Shown here: piece by piece, positions 34,462 through 46,365 of the stretch | Numbering within the stretch: the stretch's first letter is position 1 | How the letters are laid out: the number at the start of each line of letters is the position of its first letter | Origin: Cercis canadensis | Taxonomy: Eukaryota; Streptophyta; Magnoliopsida; Fabales; Fabaceae | Assembly (NCBI GenBank): GCA_003255065.1 | Contig: QAOA01000736.1 | Location: 205,999-269,998, forward strand | Reading direction: 5' to 3' | DNA: 64,000 bases | Position numbers and translations under genes: made by a program | The notes under the pieces: generated by a model | Databases searched by the model: none | Told to the model about the DNA's origin: nothing | Seen by the model: the letters and a program-made list of their open reading frames with translations, nothing else

Positions 34462-37400
34462 CTATATGAAATCAGAATCTGTGTCTCTCCGGAAATGTTC
34501 AAGGTCTGGATGAGTGTCAAATCCTGACCTCCGGGGATTCGGATTCCTGCAAGATGAAAAATAATTAATGAAGGGTTAACTAATCAATGACATTACTGCT
34601 GCCACATAACATCATCTGTAAAACAATTTCGTAGCGCCATACCTAAACCTGCCGGGTTCAAAACCAGGAACACCAGGAGGGCCATAAGGATCAAATCGAG
34701 CCCCCGGAGGTACACCACTGTTTAGATAGATGCAACCACAAATATAAGTGAAAAAATAAGCCAGACGTATCAGAGGGAGAACAATTGTGAAAAAGAGAGA
34801 TATGAAACTCACGGTTGTCCTCCAGGGAAACCAGGTTCTCCACCAACACCAAACCAACGCGGGTCATTAGGCCCTGCACATGGTAAACAGGACATCAACA
34901 CTTATGATTTTGGAAAAAACAATAACCTGTTAACCTGTAACTGAATTGGAAGCACAAGACAGTTCATACATACCCACAAGCATACTTCCACCATGGTCAC
35001 CCCTGAAAGTTGGAAAAGAAAATTTTCAAGGGAGAAATGAATTGTTAATAAAAGGATCTAAGAACTCTGGATGAGATTGAAAAGTCGATATAAGGAAGGA
35101 TATTATACCTTGTAGGATACATTCCAGCACCAGATCCAGGAAGAAGATCACTACCACCAATGGGATCAATAGGAGGATATATTATTCTGTGAAAAAAGCC
35201 AACAATACAAACTATATTAATCAATGCAAACCATAAAACTCCGAGAGTTGAAAAAAATAAGGATATGCAGGGAAAAAAGGATAGAAAACGGGAAGGTTAA
35301 CAAAGGTTATTTGTTTTATGAAAAATAACTTTTAGCAAAAAAAAAATTAAAATTTCTAATGTATTTTGGTGTTCAATGCAGAAAACATTTTTGTGGAAAA
35401 TGGTTGAAACCCTTTTAAAAATGTTTTCAGTAGAAAATAGCTTTACAGAAAACATTCATAGATGCCCTTACCCTGAAGGATGATTTGGAGGACCAGCTGG
35501 TTGACCAAACCCAACACCAGGCTCACGTATCTCACTTCTTGATCTGCCACTAGTTTCTGAACTGTAAAGAGTGTAAAGAATTTTTTTTTTAAAGGAGAGG
35601 ATACACTAACTAATGAGTAAAAGCTTTACATATGCAGAAATTCACCCAAACACCCAAAAATTTAATCCAAAAATAACAACCAATTTTTCTCATACAACTT
35701 TCTTAATCAGGAAGATACAATTTTTTTTTCCTCTTCTTGAGGGTTGAAATGGTGGAAGCATATTCTAGTAGAATAGTTGCTAATGCTAACAATTCCCACA
35801 AAGGGCTGTTTCTCAATTGTTGTCTAATTTGTGGACACCAACTCGGTCTTTGTATTTAATATTAGCATAAACAATAGCTCAATTAGATTATGTTTCATGA
35901 TGACATAATACTCGAGCTTGACTGTATGTTAATTGTTATCAAAGACATGCAGATAATGTATTTACAAGGTAGCATGAAATTTGATATATGTTTACTTCAA
36001 CATAACTGTAAGCCTTTAAAACAATTCCTTTTTTGACACCTACAACATTTTGTGAACTAAACCAATCAACACTTTGAAAGAAACAAATCAAGTTTTCAGT
36101 TACCTGAATCAAATTATTAGAATTGCAAAGTGGAAAAAACAATGTGATCTGCCAATACTAGAATCATAAGCATGCTCTAAAACAATGTGACCTGCAACAT
36201 TAATGCACATCCACCCAGTAGAGCCAAAGATTTCACTTTCAATATTTGTGCAAGACTCTCACATCAATGTAGTGCAAATAAATCTCAGACAACAAAAATA
36301 AAAGCTATAGTTTCCATGACTCTAGTATATATAATCTCACAGTGAAAGAAATAAGAAAGGATTAACTTAATGCTAATAATTCAAAAACATAACAGAACCA
36401 AACACATAAACATAGATCCTTCAAATACTTTCTAACACTAGGAGTTCCTCATCTCTATCTTTAGTACTACTAGCAGCAGCAATTCACAAAAACTAAACCT
36501 ACAATACAACATCATATTGATGTTAAGTAGTTGTTTATATATCGTCCNCAAATAAATCTCAGACAACAAAAATAAAAGCTATAGTTCCATGACTCTAGTA
36601 TATATAATCTCACAGTGAAAGAAATAAGAAAGGATTAACTTAATGCTAATAATTCAAAAACATAACAGAACCAAACACATAAACATAGATCCTTCAAATA
36701 CTTTCTAACACTAGGAGTTCCTCATCTCTATCTTTAGTACTACTAGCAGCAGCAATTCACAAAAACTAAACCTACAATACAACATCATATTGATGTTAAG
36801 TAGTTGTTTATATATCGTCCCAAGTTAGAAAATTTCAACTTTTTCTTCTTAAAGGTGCAGAATTTGTGCTACTTTATCTTAATCAATAAACTTTGCATTC
36901 TCTAATCACACAGAAAATAGCCAATAAAAGTCACCAAACCCATATTTTATAAGAAAACACATTACCTTCTAGGATTACTTGATGAGCCGGATATGGAGGA
37001 GTGATCCAACTTAGACAAGACATCAACATCTAAGCTATTCACGAGCTTGCCTAAATTCTTGAACTGGTCAGAATAATTGTTGCTTCCATTCTCTCCAATA
37101 TAGTCCCCAACACTGCAAATAAAAAACCCAAACCCCATAACCTCAATTTCACAGCAGAACAGTTCAACACAATAAAGAAAACCCAATTGGAAAAAATTGA
37201 ATTCCAAAGTATAGCGGATCATAAGTAGAAATTAAACGAAAATTTCACCTAATCTCTAAGTGAACGGGGTCAGAAGACCCTTCCGATAAAGCATCAACAA
37301 GCAATTTATCATTCATCACAAGGCACTTGACCAACACTTTCTTCAAATTCTTCTCAGGGTTGGCGTAGACAAAAGCGTACTCGCCCTCTACTTCGTTCCA

Positions 37401-37668
37401 GTGATCAACAGGGACTTCGTCTACAGGACCCAGAAGGGAAATCAGCTTGAGAAAGAGGAAAAGGTAAAAGCTTTGGGAAAGAGAAGGGATTACCAGTGGA
37501 GGGGTCGGAAAGAGCACCATCGGAGAGTGCCTGGGGACCCGTGGCAGTGAGAACGTACCCAGAAGCCAGAAACGAGGCGTGAACTGCAAACGCGACCTTA
37601 TCGTGGTTGTTGCGAAAGGACGGCCTCGCCGCCCTGATCACCGCCAAAACAATCTTCTCAGTCGCCAT
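34462..37668 (-). CDS. PI31-type proteasome regulator (probable proteasome inhibitor), 9 exons, 303 aa
   Basis: Binds the 20S proteasome core; the family was found as an in vitro inhibitor and also links proteasomes to adaptor proteins. Exons: 37668-37494, 37420-37249, 37112-36966, 35561-35472, 35186-35109, 35002-34974, 34873-34813, 34717-34643 and 34546-34462. All are GT-AG and in frame, and one exon is only 29 nt. The N-terminal alpha/beta domain (about 1-155) has VIRAARPSFRNNHDKVAFAVH and the DHWNEVEGEYAFVY segment typical of the PI31 N domain. The C-terminus is Gly/Pro-rich with GARFDPYGPPGVPGFEPGRF, the PI31 C-terminal repeat region, and ends ...HPDLEHFRRDTDSDFI. Length matches the Arabidopsis homologue closely. 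Intron 3 contains an N-join duplication. Confidence 0.95.
36274..36821. repeat. Direct duplication across single N at 36548 (contig-end overlap, inside PI31 intron 3)
   Basis: 36274-36547 is repeated as 36549-36821 with one visible single-base indel (tagtttccatg versus tagttccatg). It lengthens intron 3 artificially by about 270 bases. Confidence 0.9.
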
Positions 37669-38990
37669 AGTCGTCTAGAATCTCGATGGCACCAGTTTGT
37701 GGAGAGAGTAATTGAGGAAGGAGAAGGACAGAGTATGCTTTGCTTCGCGCGGTTCGACGTTGGAGCACAATAACCACCTGTCTTGTATCTGAAGAAGCCA
37801 CGTTTTCCTTGTATGAATCGGACGCTTCTCCAGAATTCTGAGAAAGAGTTTGTGTTATATCCAATCCAACTTTTTTTTCCCTTTTGGATTTGGATAATTA
37901 AGATGGAATAAACCCATCACACAGAACAACATAAATTGTAAAATGGGTTAATGTAGAGCCCAAAACTGGCCCCTAAGAAGATTTGTTAAATTAACTTTAT
38001 TTATTTATTTATTTAGGGTGAGTTTTCATAGAAAAATAATATTTATTAAAAAAATTAATTGTTTAAGCCAAAATAGGAGATACAGAAGTTTTATACTTAT
38101 TCTAAAGATTTTAGCTTTATAAAATGCTTTAAAATTTTTTGAGAAACTCATACAAATAACATTTTTTTTTTACAGAGAAAGATTTTTAATTTCATCTAAA
38201 CGCTCCCTATAAGAGTCTACATTTACTATTTATTTTAGTGACTGTTTAGAAGCATTGACTTATTTTATTTTATTATTTTTAAAAAAGTACTTTTACATTA
38301 TAAATGTGTTAGAATGAATTTTTCTTCTAAAATGTAAACTGAATTCCTGAAAAAAAAATTAAGAGAATTATTGTTAGGTAATTAAAGTTAATAAATATTT
38401 TTTAGTGGATGATCACAAAAATATTTTCTAGTGGATTATACTCTTTCAGATTAATTTTTAAAATTATTCTTTGTGTAGAGTAGTCATCATGTATATTTTT
38501 GGTGGTAATTGTAAGTAATCATGCAATGACAAATAAATTTATAAAGTACTTTCTTAAAGGCTCATCCAAATTGAACCATAGAGAAGGGAGAACATTTTCC
38601 CACACTCAAGTTTGAACTTCACAAGTAGTAAGGTTAATTTATTAAACAATTTGATTCATACTCATTTTCTAGAGCATAGTAATCACATTTTTAATAATTA
38701 TATTGGGAGAATCAAATTATCTAAATTTATCGTTTCGTTGTCTTGGATGAAATTGTTTCGAAATAGTATGAATGATGGTGGAGCTGGATTGTTATTGGTT
38801 GAAAATATTAAGATCTGCTTCCTCAGATTAGTTGAATTTTCCTTATACTATTATGGTATAATTGCTAAAAATTCCTTATTTTAATCTGAACAAATGTAGC
38901 TTGCAAATCTTATTAATATACATCTATTTACCATTCTCCTTTACATTAATTTCTTTGTATGTGTAGAATGCCATAATCAAATAAGAAAAA
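37669..38990. other. PI31 promoter and intergenic DNA
   Basis: No gene supported. AT-rich with several long A/T runs. Confidence 0.5.
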
Positions 38991-39458
38991 TCATAAGGTG
39001 CTAGCAGTTGTAGCCTCTGGCTTGTGCCTAGCAGTAGCTCTGATATAACAGAAAACAGCAACTAAGAAGGTTGTGGCAAGCCCTCCCAGAATGACTCCTC
39101 CCCCTGCTATTGACTTATCAAAAGAATGGTGATGCTGCTTTGAAAGCCTCACCTCCCCATGAGAACCGAAAACTTGTTCATTCTCTGGCTCCATTGAAGT
39201 TCTCTCATGACTAGGAATGCTTCCTTCCTTAGAAGAGTCTAGTTTCTCTTCACTTTTAGGTGCTTCTGTTCGGCTGAGACTCTGTTGGTGGTGCTTGCCA
39301 AGTTTCCTTATCATTGGTGCTTCGGCTCGAAAATGAGATGGACTTGAAGAAGGTGATGCTGAAATAGCTTGCATCATGATTTCTGGTTCTTCTGTAGCAA
39401 TGGCTAGACCCAGAAATGCATTTGCTAAGAGGAAGCAAAGGAAAAAGGACTCAGCCAT
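38991..39458 (-). CDS. Single-pass membrane protein of unknown function, 1 exon, 155 aa
   Basis: Residues 1-21 form a signal peptide (MAESFFLCFLLANAFLGLAIA). The following hydrophilic stretch of about 95 residues is rich in Ser, Glu, Lys and His. One transmembrane helix lies at about 118-139 (AGGGVILGGLATTFLVAVFCYI), followed by a short basic tail, RATARHK. Predicted type I topology places the Ser/His-rich part outside. The GGGVILGGLAT..VAVFCYIRAT block looks conserved among plant homologues I have seen, which have no assigned role. The single-exon frame, signal peptide and TATA box about 70-80 bases upstream support a real gene. Confidence 0.82.
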   Translation of the reverse strand: MAESFFLCFLLANAFLGLAIATEEPEIMMQAISASPSSSPSHFRAEAPMIRKLGKHHQQSLSRTEAPKSEEKLDSSKEGSIPSHERTSMEPENEQVFGSHGEVRLSKQHHHSFDKSIAGGGVILGGLATTFLVAVFCYIRATARHKPEATTASTL

Positions 39459-39527
39459 TTTTTTGAGTTTTGGGTTATAGGTTTTGAAGATTGTGTTTGA
39501 AGCTATGAAGGAAGATGGTTTTGCTCA

Positions 39528-39538
39528 TATATATATAA
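39528..39538 (-). promoter_or_regulatory. TATA box of the membrane-protein gene
   Basis: ttatatatata on the minus strand, 70-80 bases before the start codon at 39458. Confidence 0.6.
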
Positions 39539-40644
39539 GCATCTGCAATAAGCGAAGAGATCCTATAATCGTGTGGTTTCAAGGAAATTTCCCACTGTTG
39601 GATTCTCAAAATTATTTGTTCAAATTTATAGTTTACTTTGATTTGTTTTCATGGGATTGTCTGAGAAATGGGAGAAAGTAATGAAGATACACGTGGAGAC
39701 AATAGAATATTAGATATACAGCTAAGAACAACCAAGGGAACAGGATCTCACTAGTGTTTATATGCAGAGTTGTTAACTTGTACTGCAGTTGGCTTCAATT
39801 ATAAAAATCAAAGGCCCTTGTTCCTATGGAATTTTTCCAAGTTCAGGGAAGGTGATCAGAAATCACTTGATTTACATTAAAATAGAAGTTCACTGTTTTC
39901 CTAATTGCATAAGAAGATACCAAGGGTTACTATATTAACTTAGCATTTGCTGTTAACACCCCTAAAATTGATAAATGTAAATCAAAAGAGCAGGCATGGG
40001 AACAGGGCAATATCCTTGTTAGATCGTTGTCTTAGCATGTCATGTTTCGAAGGGAAACTGACTTGATTTCTGATCAATTTCAAAAGACAATCAAAAAACT
40101 GCTTTAAATAAACAATCTTTCAACCCACATTCAGAATGTTGTTGAGAAAACCAGAAACTATAGAGAACTATCTTTGAATCATAAATAAAAAAAAAAATAA
40201 AATTTAGTACATGATATCTATTATTAGTAATTTTAATCCACTCAAGAGCTTATAATTTCTGGCTATCAGAAAGGATAAAAAGAAAAAAGATTAAAGGGAA
40301 AAGATAAGGAACCAAAGAGAAATGAAGAAAAGACAATAAACATAGCTGCAACATTATAATCTTTACATTTCATTCTTTGTCTACAAGTTCACATACCAAA
40401 TTGTTTTTCAAACTTTTTCAGATGATTTCCGATTGAAGGCAAGATCAATCTAAAATCATAGACCAAATACATGCACCCAGGAGAACCACAGTCAAATGAA
40501 AATATAATCAATCCTTAAAGATAATAGGTTGTCCGCCCATTGCCTCCTGATAGCATACCTAAACTCATGAATGAAATAATAGGGTTAGTTCATTAAAATA
40601 GGAGTGTCCCTCATTTTGATTCAGGAATATATGCATGTCTGCTG

Positions 40645-40670
40645 ATATATATATATATATATATATATAT
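40645..40670. repeat. (AT)n microsatellite
   Basis: About 13 AT units, followed by imperfect gtatatgtatatgtatgtgt repeats. Confidence 0.9.
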
Positions 40671-40957
40671 GTCTCTGTATATCAGTATATGTATATGTAT
40701 GTGTGTATTATAGGGTACCATTAATGACATGCTGGAATCTGTATATTGTTTCCATGCTGGTGTCCTAAAGAGTAGAGACATCATGTGGGGTTCAATTTTT
40801 TTGAACTAGAAGCTTCTGCTATGCCATTTGTCTGTGTATTTAATTCAATAGAAGAGCCATGCTTGTAGGAAATAACCTGTTTTTCGTACACCTCGGTACT
40901 AGGAGCCCACCAAAAAATTAATTTGATTAATAGTTTCTGGTTCAGATTCTGTCTCTG

Positions 40958-41608
40958 CATTATGAGTTTGTGAATGCATTAGGTGGATGATTAATAGTTT
41001 ATTAGGAAGCGTATGATAGCAGTAGCCAGCTCATAGATCCGTTAATGAGGTCAGTGCCAGAAGAGAGTCGGGTTACCATTTTCACGTGCAGTTGGGCAAG
41101 AAAGAGCTAGTGAGGGGTGCTGAGGTTCCTAGTAAATGAATATCCCAAGCTAGACACAACTTGTTTACGGATAAAATACAAACAGTTAATAGATCTAACA
41201 GCTTTGTCCGGCTACAACTTCCTGGGTAGAATATCTTGGAAGGTTCAAATATGTCAGTGACACCAAAGGGAATGGGGTATAANCATTATGAGTTTGTGAA
41301 TGCATTAGGTGGAAGATTAATAGTTTATTAGGAAGCGTATGATAGCAGTAGCCAGCTCATAGATCCGTTAATGAGGTCAGTGCCAGAAGAGAGTCGGGTT
41401 ACCATTTTCACGTGCAGTAGGGCAAGTAAGAGCTAGTGAGGGGTGCTGAGGTTCCTAGTAAATGAATATCCCAAGCTAGACACAACTTGTTTAAGGATAA
41501 AATACAAACAGTTAATAGATCTAACAGCTTTGTCCGGCTACAACTTCCTGGGTAGAATATCTTGGAAGGTTCAAATATGTCAGTGACACCAAAGGGAATG
41601 GGGTATAA
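40958..41608. repeat. Direct duplication across single N at 41283 (contig-end overlap)
   Basis: 325-base blocks 40958-41282 and 41284-41608 differ at a handful of bases (ggtggatgatt versus ggtggaagatt, cagttgggcaagaaag versus cagtagggcaagtaag, tttacgg versus tttaagg). Confidence 0.9.
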
Positions 41609-41946
41609 GTATGTTGCATGGGTATTGAGTACGAGTTTCGTACTCGGTATAGTACAAAATGCAAGAACAACAATTTTCTAAAACAAATGAGGTATGTGTG
41701 TGTATGTGTATATATATATATAAAACAAAAATGAGTTTCTTTTTCAGCAGGAGTTAAAATCATATAATTACCTCAAAGGTAGTTGAAAAAACTAGCTTCA
41801 ACTAGTAAATCATGCCATATTTCTTCAATTCAGTAGATAATAGAATGAGGGCTGAGTTTGTGAAAAATCAAAGCTAATGGAGGAGAATAAAATAAATATA
41901 AAAACAAGGTCAAATTAAATGGATATTTTAGCAATTTCAAATGTAC

Positions 41947-41986
<40 letters not shown>

Positions 41987-43539
41987 GTTAGATGAGTTTC
42001 CTCCTCTGATATGAGTTTTAAGTTTCCGATACGTCTCAAAAATAGATACGACACCAATTTTGAAGTACCCGTGCAACATAGAGTATATTAGTACAGAAGC
42101 CATAGGCATTAGGTAATTAAAAAGTAATGTTTGTTGCACAATTTTTTTTTAGTGGAAATAGCTGAGAATGGGGAAAGAAATATATGGCAGAAATTTAATT
42201 TTTGAAATCAATTACATTGCTTCGTATTATCAAATGAGGTGTCATTAGATTTATGAGACATTTTAGCTTCGTTACAATTTTTTTCAATTGAATGCACAAG
42301 CATTACTCAGTTATACGCATGCCAGTGATAGAGTCACATAGTGCCCCCTCTCTTTAACTCCCTTTGCTCCCTTCATGCCCTTAACTTTCAGGATATGAGA
42401 GTTATGCTATAGTCTTGCTCTTATGCTATTAATTTGTTCCCTCCAATGAGTGACAACTCTTTCCTTTTAATTCACACATCAAGTCTTGCTCTTCTGAATG
42501 AAAATCCCGGCTTTTGTCACTAAATAGACATTTTTTATTTTTTTTTTATTTTTTTTTTTTAAATTTTGAAAGATGAACTTTTATACAGATTTGAGGATAT
42601 GAGACTTACGTTACTTATTATTACTAACCTTAAGCAAAAAATTAATGTGTCATATACTTACTTGATTGAGAAATAACTGTTGTATCTTAGCCACACAAAC
42701 AAAAATGTAGGCTTATAATAGTTTGTAGTTGAGATGGGAGGGCCCTAGTAGGATCAGTATCATAAAAATTGTCTAGGTCTCCTTTCCACTCTATTTTGTT
42801 GTAGAGATTCATTTTCTTTGGCTTAATCCATATTGAGAACCACCCATTGTTCGTTGAAGTTGGAAAGGAAGACATAATCCACCTTAGTTTGTGAGATTGT
42901 TCGAGGTCATTGCTAATACTCTAATTTTTATTTTTTATTTGGTACTCTAAATTCATACACGGTTCATCAGAAATGCTTAGGAGAACAACAGAGGAGCACC
43001 CAAAGCCCCCTACAAACTTTCATAACCCTAGATATACATTCATGTGCTAGTCTGTTACACACACTAATGCAGAATGAGATGAAGAAATTCATGTTAATAA
43101 ATGAATTAATTATGCATTTTATGATTTGAGAATTGGGGTTTGTAATTGGGAAATAATAGTGCAATTAGGATTAATTGGGAGAATTTAGGTTTGCTTGTTT
43201 AGTTCTTAGGATATCTTGTAGTAAGGGCAGTTTAGGATTTTACTTCTATCCCCATTAGGAGTAATTAGTTATTTTTATTAGGATTACTTGTCTGGATAGA
43301 ATTAAAGTTATTGAATCGCCTACGTAAAGCACATGGTGTTTCTAATTTTACAACTTTTGATGATTTTGATACAATAAAACCCCCAATATAATGCAATATT
43401 TTGTTATGTTCTTATTACAGTTTTCGAGAAACTGTGAATTTGAACTCTTTTGAGGCGAAGCTTATTATTGTTTTATCCCCTTCCCGTTCTATGATATGGA
43501 TTACATAGGAGGGACTCAATTCAAAGAAGCTATTGACTA

Positions 43540-43850
43540 TAACACTAATATACCAGTTAGTGTATATTAGTAACATACCAGTTAGTATTAGTTACAGTAG
43601 CACATGCATATCAGTTAGCATTAGTTACATAGCAGAAGGTTAGTTTCGTAATTAGCTTTACATGAAGTGACTCAGCATGCAGTTATAAATGACAGGCTGC
43701 ACCTCTTGCCACATGGATCATCTATCACGTGTCATAACAAACTTGTAACTGAACTCTGCTCAATCCATTCTATATAAGGATGGCAGTTTATTCATTTCAG
43801 AATTATCAATAATCAAATTCAGCTTTACTTCTCAATTTGCAATAGAAGCC
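43540..43850 (+). repeat. LTR-like relic with repeated taccagttagt motifs
   Basis: Three related phrases (taccagttagt, taccagttagta, tatcagttagc) precede a ctatataagg TATA-like box at about 43770. An AT/CA-rich segment ending tcaatttgca follows. This layout resembles U3-R of a Copia LTR. No target duplication or clean TG/CA ends could be found, so it is tentative. Confidence 0.35.
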
Positions 43851-43924
43851 CAAAGATGCACTCTTGCTGTCTCATAACAATCAACCACACACTAATAATA
43901 CGTAATCGTTCCATACTAGCTTAC

Positions 43925-44125
43925 TCAGGGATGCCTGTTGATATGGTTATAGTAGCGAAACCCCATTCCCCCATTGGTTTTTGGCTCACAAAGTGAGCTC
44001 CAAGGCATGCCATGGGTGTGAAATAATTTCTCTATCCTTCTTTGGCCACCAAAACCTTCTGCTGACTGTATGGGTGATTTGCCTGAAAAACTGAACTCAA
44101 CAAAATTGCTCTCCCTGCCCAACAT
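43925..44125 (-). mobile_element. LINE reverse-transcriptase fragment
   Basis: Translation on the minus strand contains FGGQRRIEK and MPWSSLCEPKTNGGMGFRYYN. This corresponds to the conserved W..LC.PK..GGMGFR block after the palm domain of plant L1 reverse transcriptases. Only about 65 codons survive, with no other domain nearby. Confidence 0.65.
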
Positions 44126-45069
44126 AAAGCTTTCCCTTTCCGTTCATCGGGATAACCTATTTCGGTGGGAATGTATCACCACTCTATGAAATAACATATT
44201 ACAGGCGTCAAGATATTTAAATGGAAATCTAAAAACATGCTAGGGTGATTAGTTGACAAATGGAGTTGGATACTTCAAATCGTGGTTACGACTCCTTAAT
44301 TATTTGTACCAGAAATAAAAATGTTAAGTTGGGGAAGACTTACAAGATGATGAAACTAGAACTACTACTAATAATTGACGCCTTCAAAGGCAATGTGAAA
44401 TTTCACAAAACTTGGCTACGCACACACAGAAGAGGTCAAGCGAGATTTTCTATGCGTTAATTAGCAAATCACATTAAGTGGCACCTTTTAAATTTTTTGA
44501 GCATTATGTAGCCTGCGCAAAATATAATTGCCGTCTAAAGGCTTTTCAATTTCTTGAAAAGTACATCAAAAGAATATATATTTGTTTGATACTTTGACTA
44601 TGATTTTGGGTTTGGACAAAGAACTTACAAGTTCTAAGAATGATGTTTTTTCTTTCTTTATTTATTTTTATGATAATATAGAGGTTTAAATCTAAAACTC
44701 ATGTAAACTATCAAAATCCCTCATTACTAAACTGATAGTGCTGATTACTGATTAATTCCATTGACTTTGGGACTTTGGGCTCTCACTAATACTCTTAAAC
44801 TGATTATAGGAAGGATTATCGAGTGGAACTTTAAATTGAATAAATATTAAATTTAAATTAAACAGTTTTTTTTTTTAAATTTATTATAAATTTTCAAACT
44901 ATCTTTTTCAATCATTCTTTTTTCAGTGAATAAAAAAAATTTAAAAGTAGATAAGTTGTTTCAATTCCAAGACAAAGGACACTGAAACAGATTAAGAATT
45001 GGCAATAGGAATTGAACTATAAATTTTATTTTGAATTTATTATAAATTTTCAAACTATCTTTTTCAATC
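44126..45069. other. AT-rich intergenic DNA with an old local duplication
   Basis: About 44866-45030 (cttttt.caatcattctttttt, agtgaataaaaaaaattt, ttcaattccaa.acaaaggacatt, ttgaactataaat) is duplicated around 45040-45560. The second copy is interrupted by the MITE below. Confidence 0.55.
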
Positions 45070-45080
45070 ATTCTTTTTTG

Positions 45081-45449
45081 AGTAAAACTATTTTTTAGTT
45101 CTTAGAAAATGTAGATATTGACAAATTCGTCCTCCAAAAATTTTTGGTGACAAATTGGTCATTGAATTATTATTCCGTCTGACAATTTAGTCTTTCGGTA
45201 CTTTAATGAGAAAAATTCTGGACCCTTGCAGACCCATTTCCTAAATTTCTTTCATTGATTTTGCCTAGCTATGTTTAAGCCCTCATTTTCTCATTTTAAG
45301 TCTTTTTTTTTTCTTTTCACTGATCTTGCCTACCGGAGGACTAATTTGTCAGCGGAATAATAATTTAAGAACCAATTTGTCACCAAAAATTTTTGGAGGA
45401 CGAATTTGTTAGTGACTGTATTTTCCAAGGACTAAAAAAGGGTTTTACT
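45081..45449. mobile_element. 369-bp MITE with long terminal inverted repeats (MULE-like)
   Basis: The ends agtaaaac... and ...gttttact begin inverted repeats of roughly 110 bases: tttagt.ctta.gaaaat, gacaaattcgtcctccaaaaa, ttttggtgacaaattggt and their complements. Flanks attcttttttg (45070-45080) and attcttttttt (45450-45460) form a 10-11 bp target duplication. The duplicated host sequence at about 44905-44920 preserves the uninterrupted site. Non-coding. Terminal repeat length and duplication size fit a Mutator-like MITE. Confidence 0.8.
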
Positions 45450-45833
45450 ATTCTTTTTTTAGTGAATGAAAAAAATTTAAAAAACAGATATATTGTTTCA
45501 ATTCCAAAGCAAAGGACATTGAAACAAATTAAAAATGGCAATAGAAATTGAACTATAAATCTTTTTTTGTGTTAGTACAGCTCAATTAAGCCAATTTTNT
45601 AAGGACCAATTTGTCACCAAAAATTTTTGGAGGACGAATTTGTTAGTGGCTGTATTTTCTAAGGACTAAAAAAGGGTTTTACTCTTCTTTTTTTAGTGAA
45701 TGAAAAAAATTTAAAAAACAGATATATTGTTTCAATTCCAAAGCAAAGGACATTGAAACAAATTAAAAATGGCAATAGAAATTGAACTATAAATCTTTTT
45801 TTGTGTTAGTATAGCTCAATTAAGCCAATTTTT
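45365..45833. repeat. Direct duplication across single N at 45599 (contig-end overlap)
   Basis: 45365-45598 is repeated as 45600-45833 with several substitutions (gtgactg versus gtggctg, actattctt versus actcttctt). The right copy contains only the right arm of the MITE. Confidence 0.85.
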
Positions 45834-46356
45834 ATTGAGGCTTGTGTCATTGGTTGTGGTAAAATGTTCGAGGTTTAGTGAAAATATTGTTGGGAGAGGA
45901 AAAATCGTAATTACTTTAACTCTCGAACGAGAGATTAGTCTAATGTCCAATTAAGTAAAGTGAAGATATTCATGATATATATTAAAAGAAAAAAAGCCAA
46001 TCCTTATTGACTTGTTTTAATCATTCAATCTTAACTATAAAGTGAAACCTTGGAATTGCAATTATTATAACAAACTTTTTCTTTTGTTATATAACCGTGA
46101 GAAAATTGCAATTGTAAACTACTACATGCATCTTTCACAACTAAGCGGCAAAATATGGCTGATGAAGATTCTATCCATAAGATCCTCAGTGCTATTCATT
46201 TTGATTATATAAAACGGCCGGCCTAGTTGCCAAGTGGCAGTTCCTCTTCATTTCACCTAAACTAGTACATGGCTTTTGTCTTTAGCCAAGACACATTCTA
46301 TCCTTGACCTATTCAAATAGAGTCTACAATAACATCAAAACTCGGAGGAGGAAGAA
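45834..46356. other. Upstream region of the BPP-like gene
   Basis: No gene supported. Probable promoter and 5' UTR. Confidence 0.45.
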
Positions 46357-46365
46357 ATGTTATGA
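46357..46365 (+). promoter_or_regulatory. Minimal uORF (Met-Leu-stop) overlapping the BPP-like start
   Basis: An ATG five bases before the chosen start gives ATG TTA TGA, whose stop overlaps the main ATG (atgaatgac). This is the same overlapping arrangement as at the RopGEF gene. Transcript extent is unproven. Confidence 0.4.

Larger units (their letters stand above)
39539..43539. other. Intergenic DNA, no gene supported
   Basis: Holds an (AT)n microsatellite, an N-join duplication and a T run of about 30 (41950). The remainder is AT-rich without recognisable coding sequence. Confidence 0.5.
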
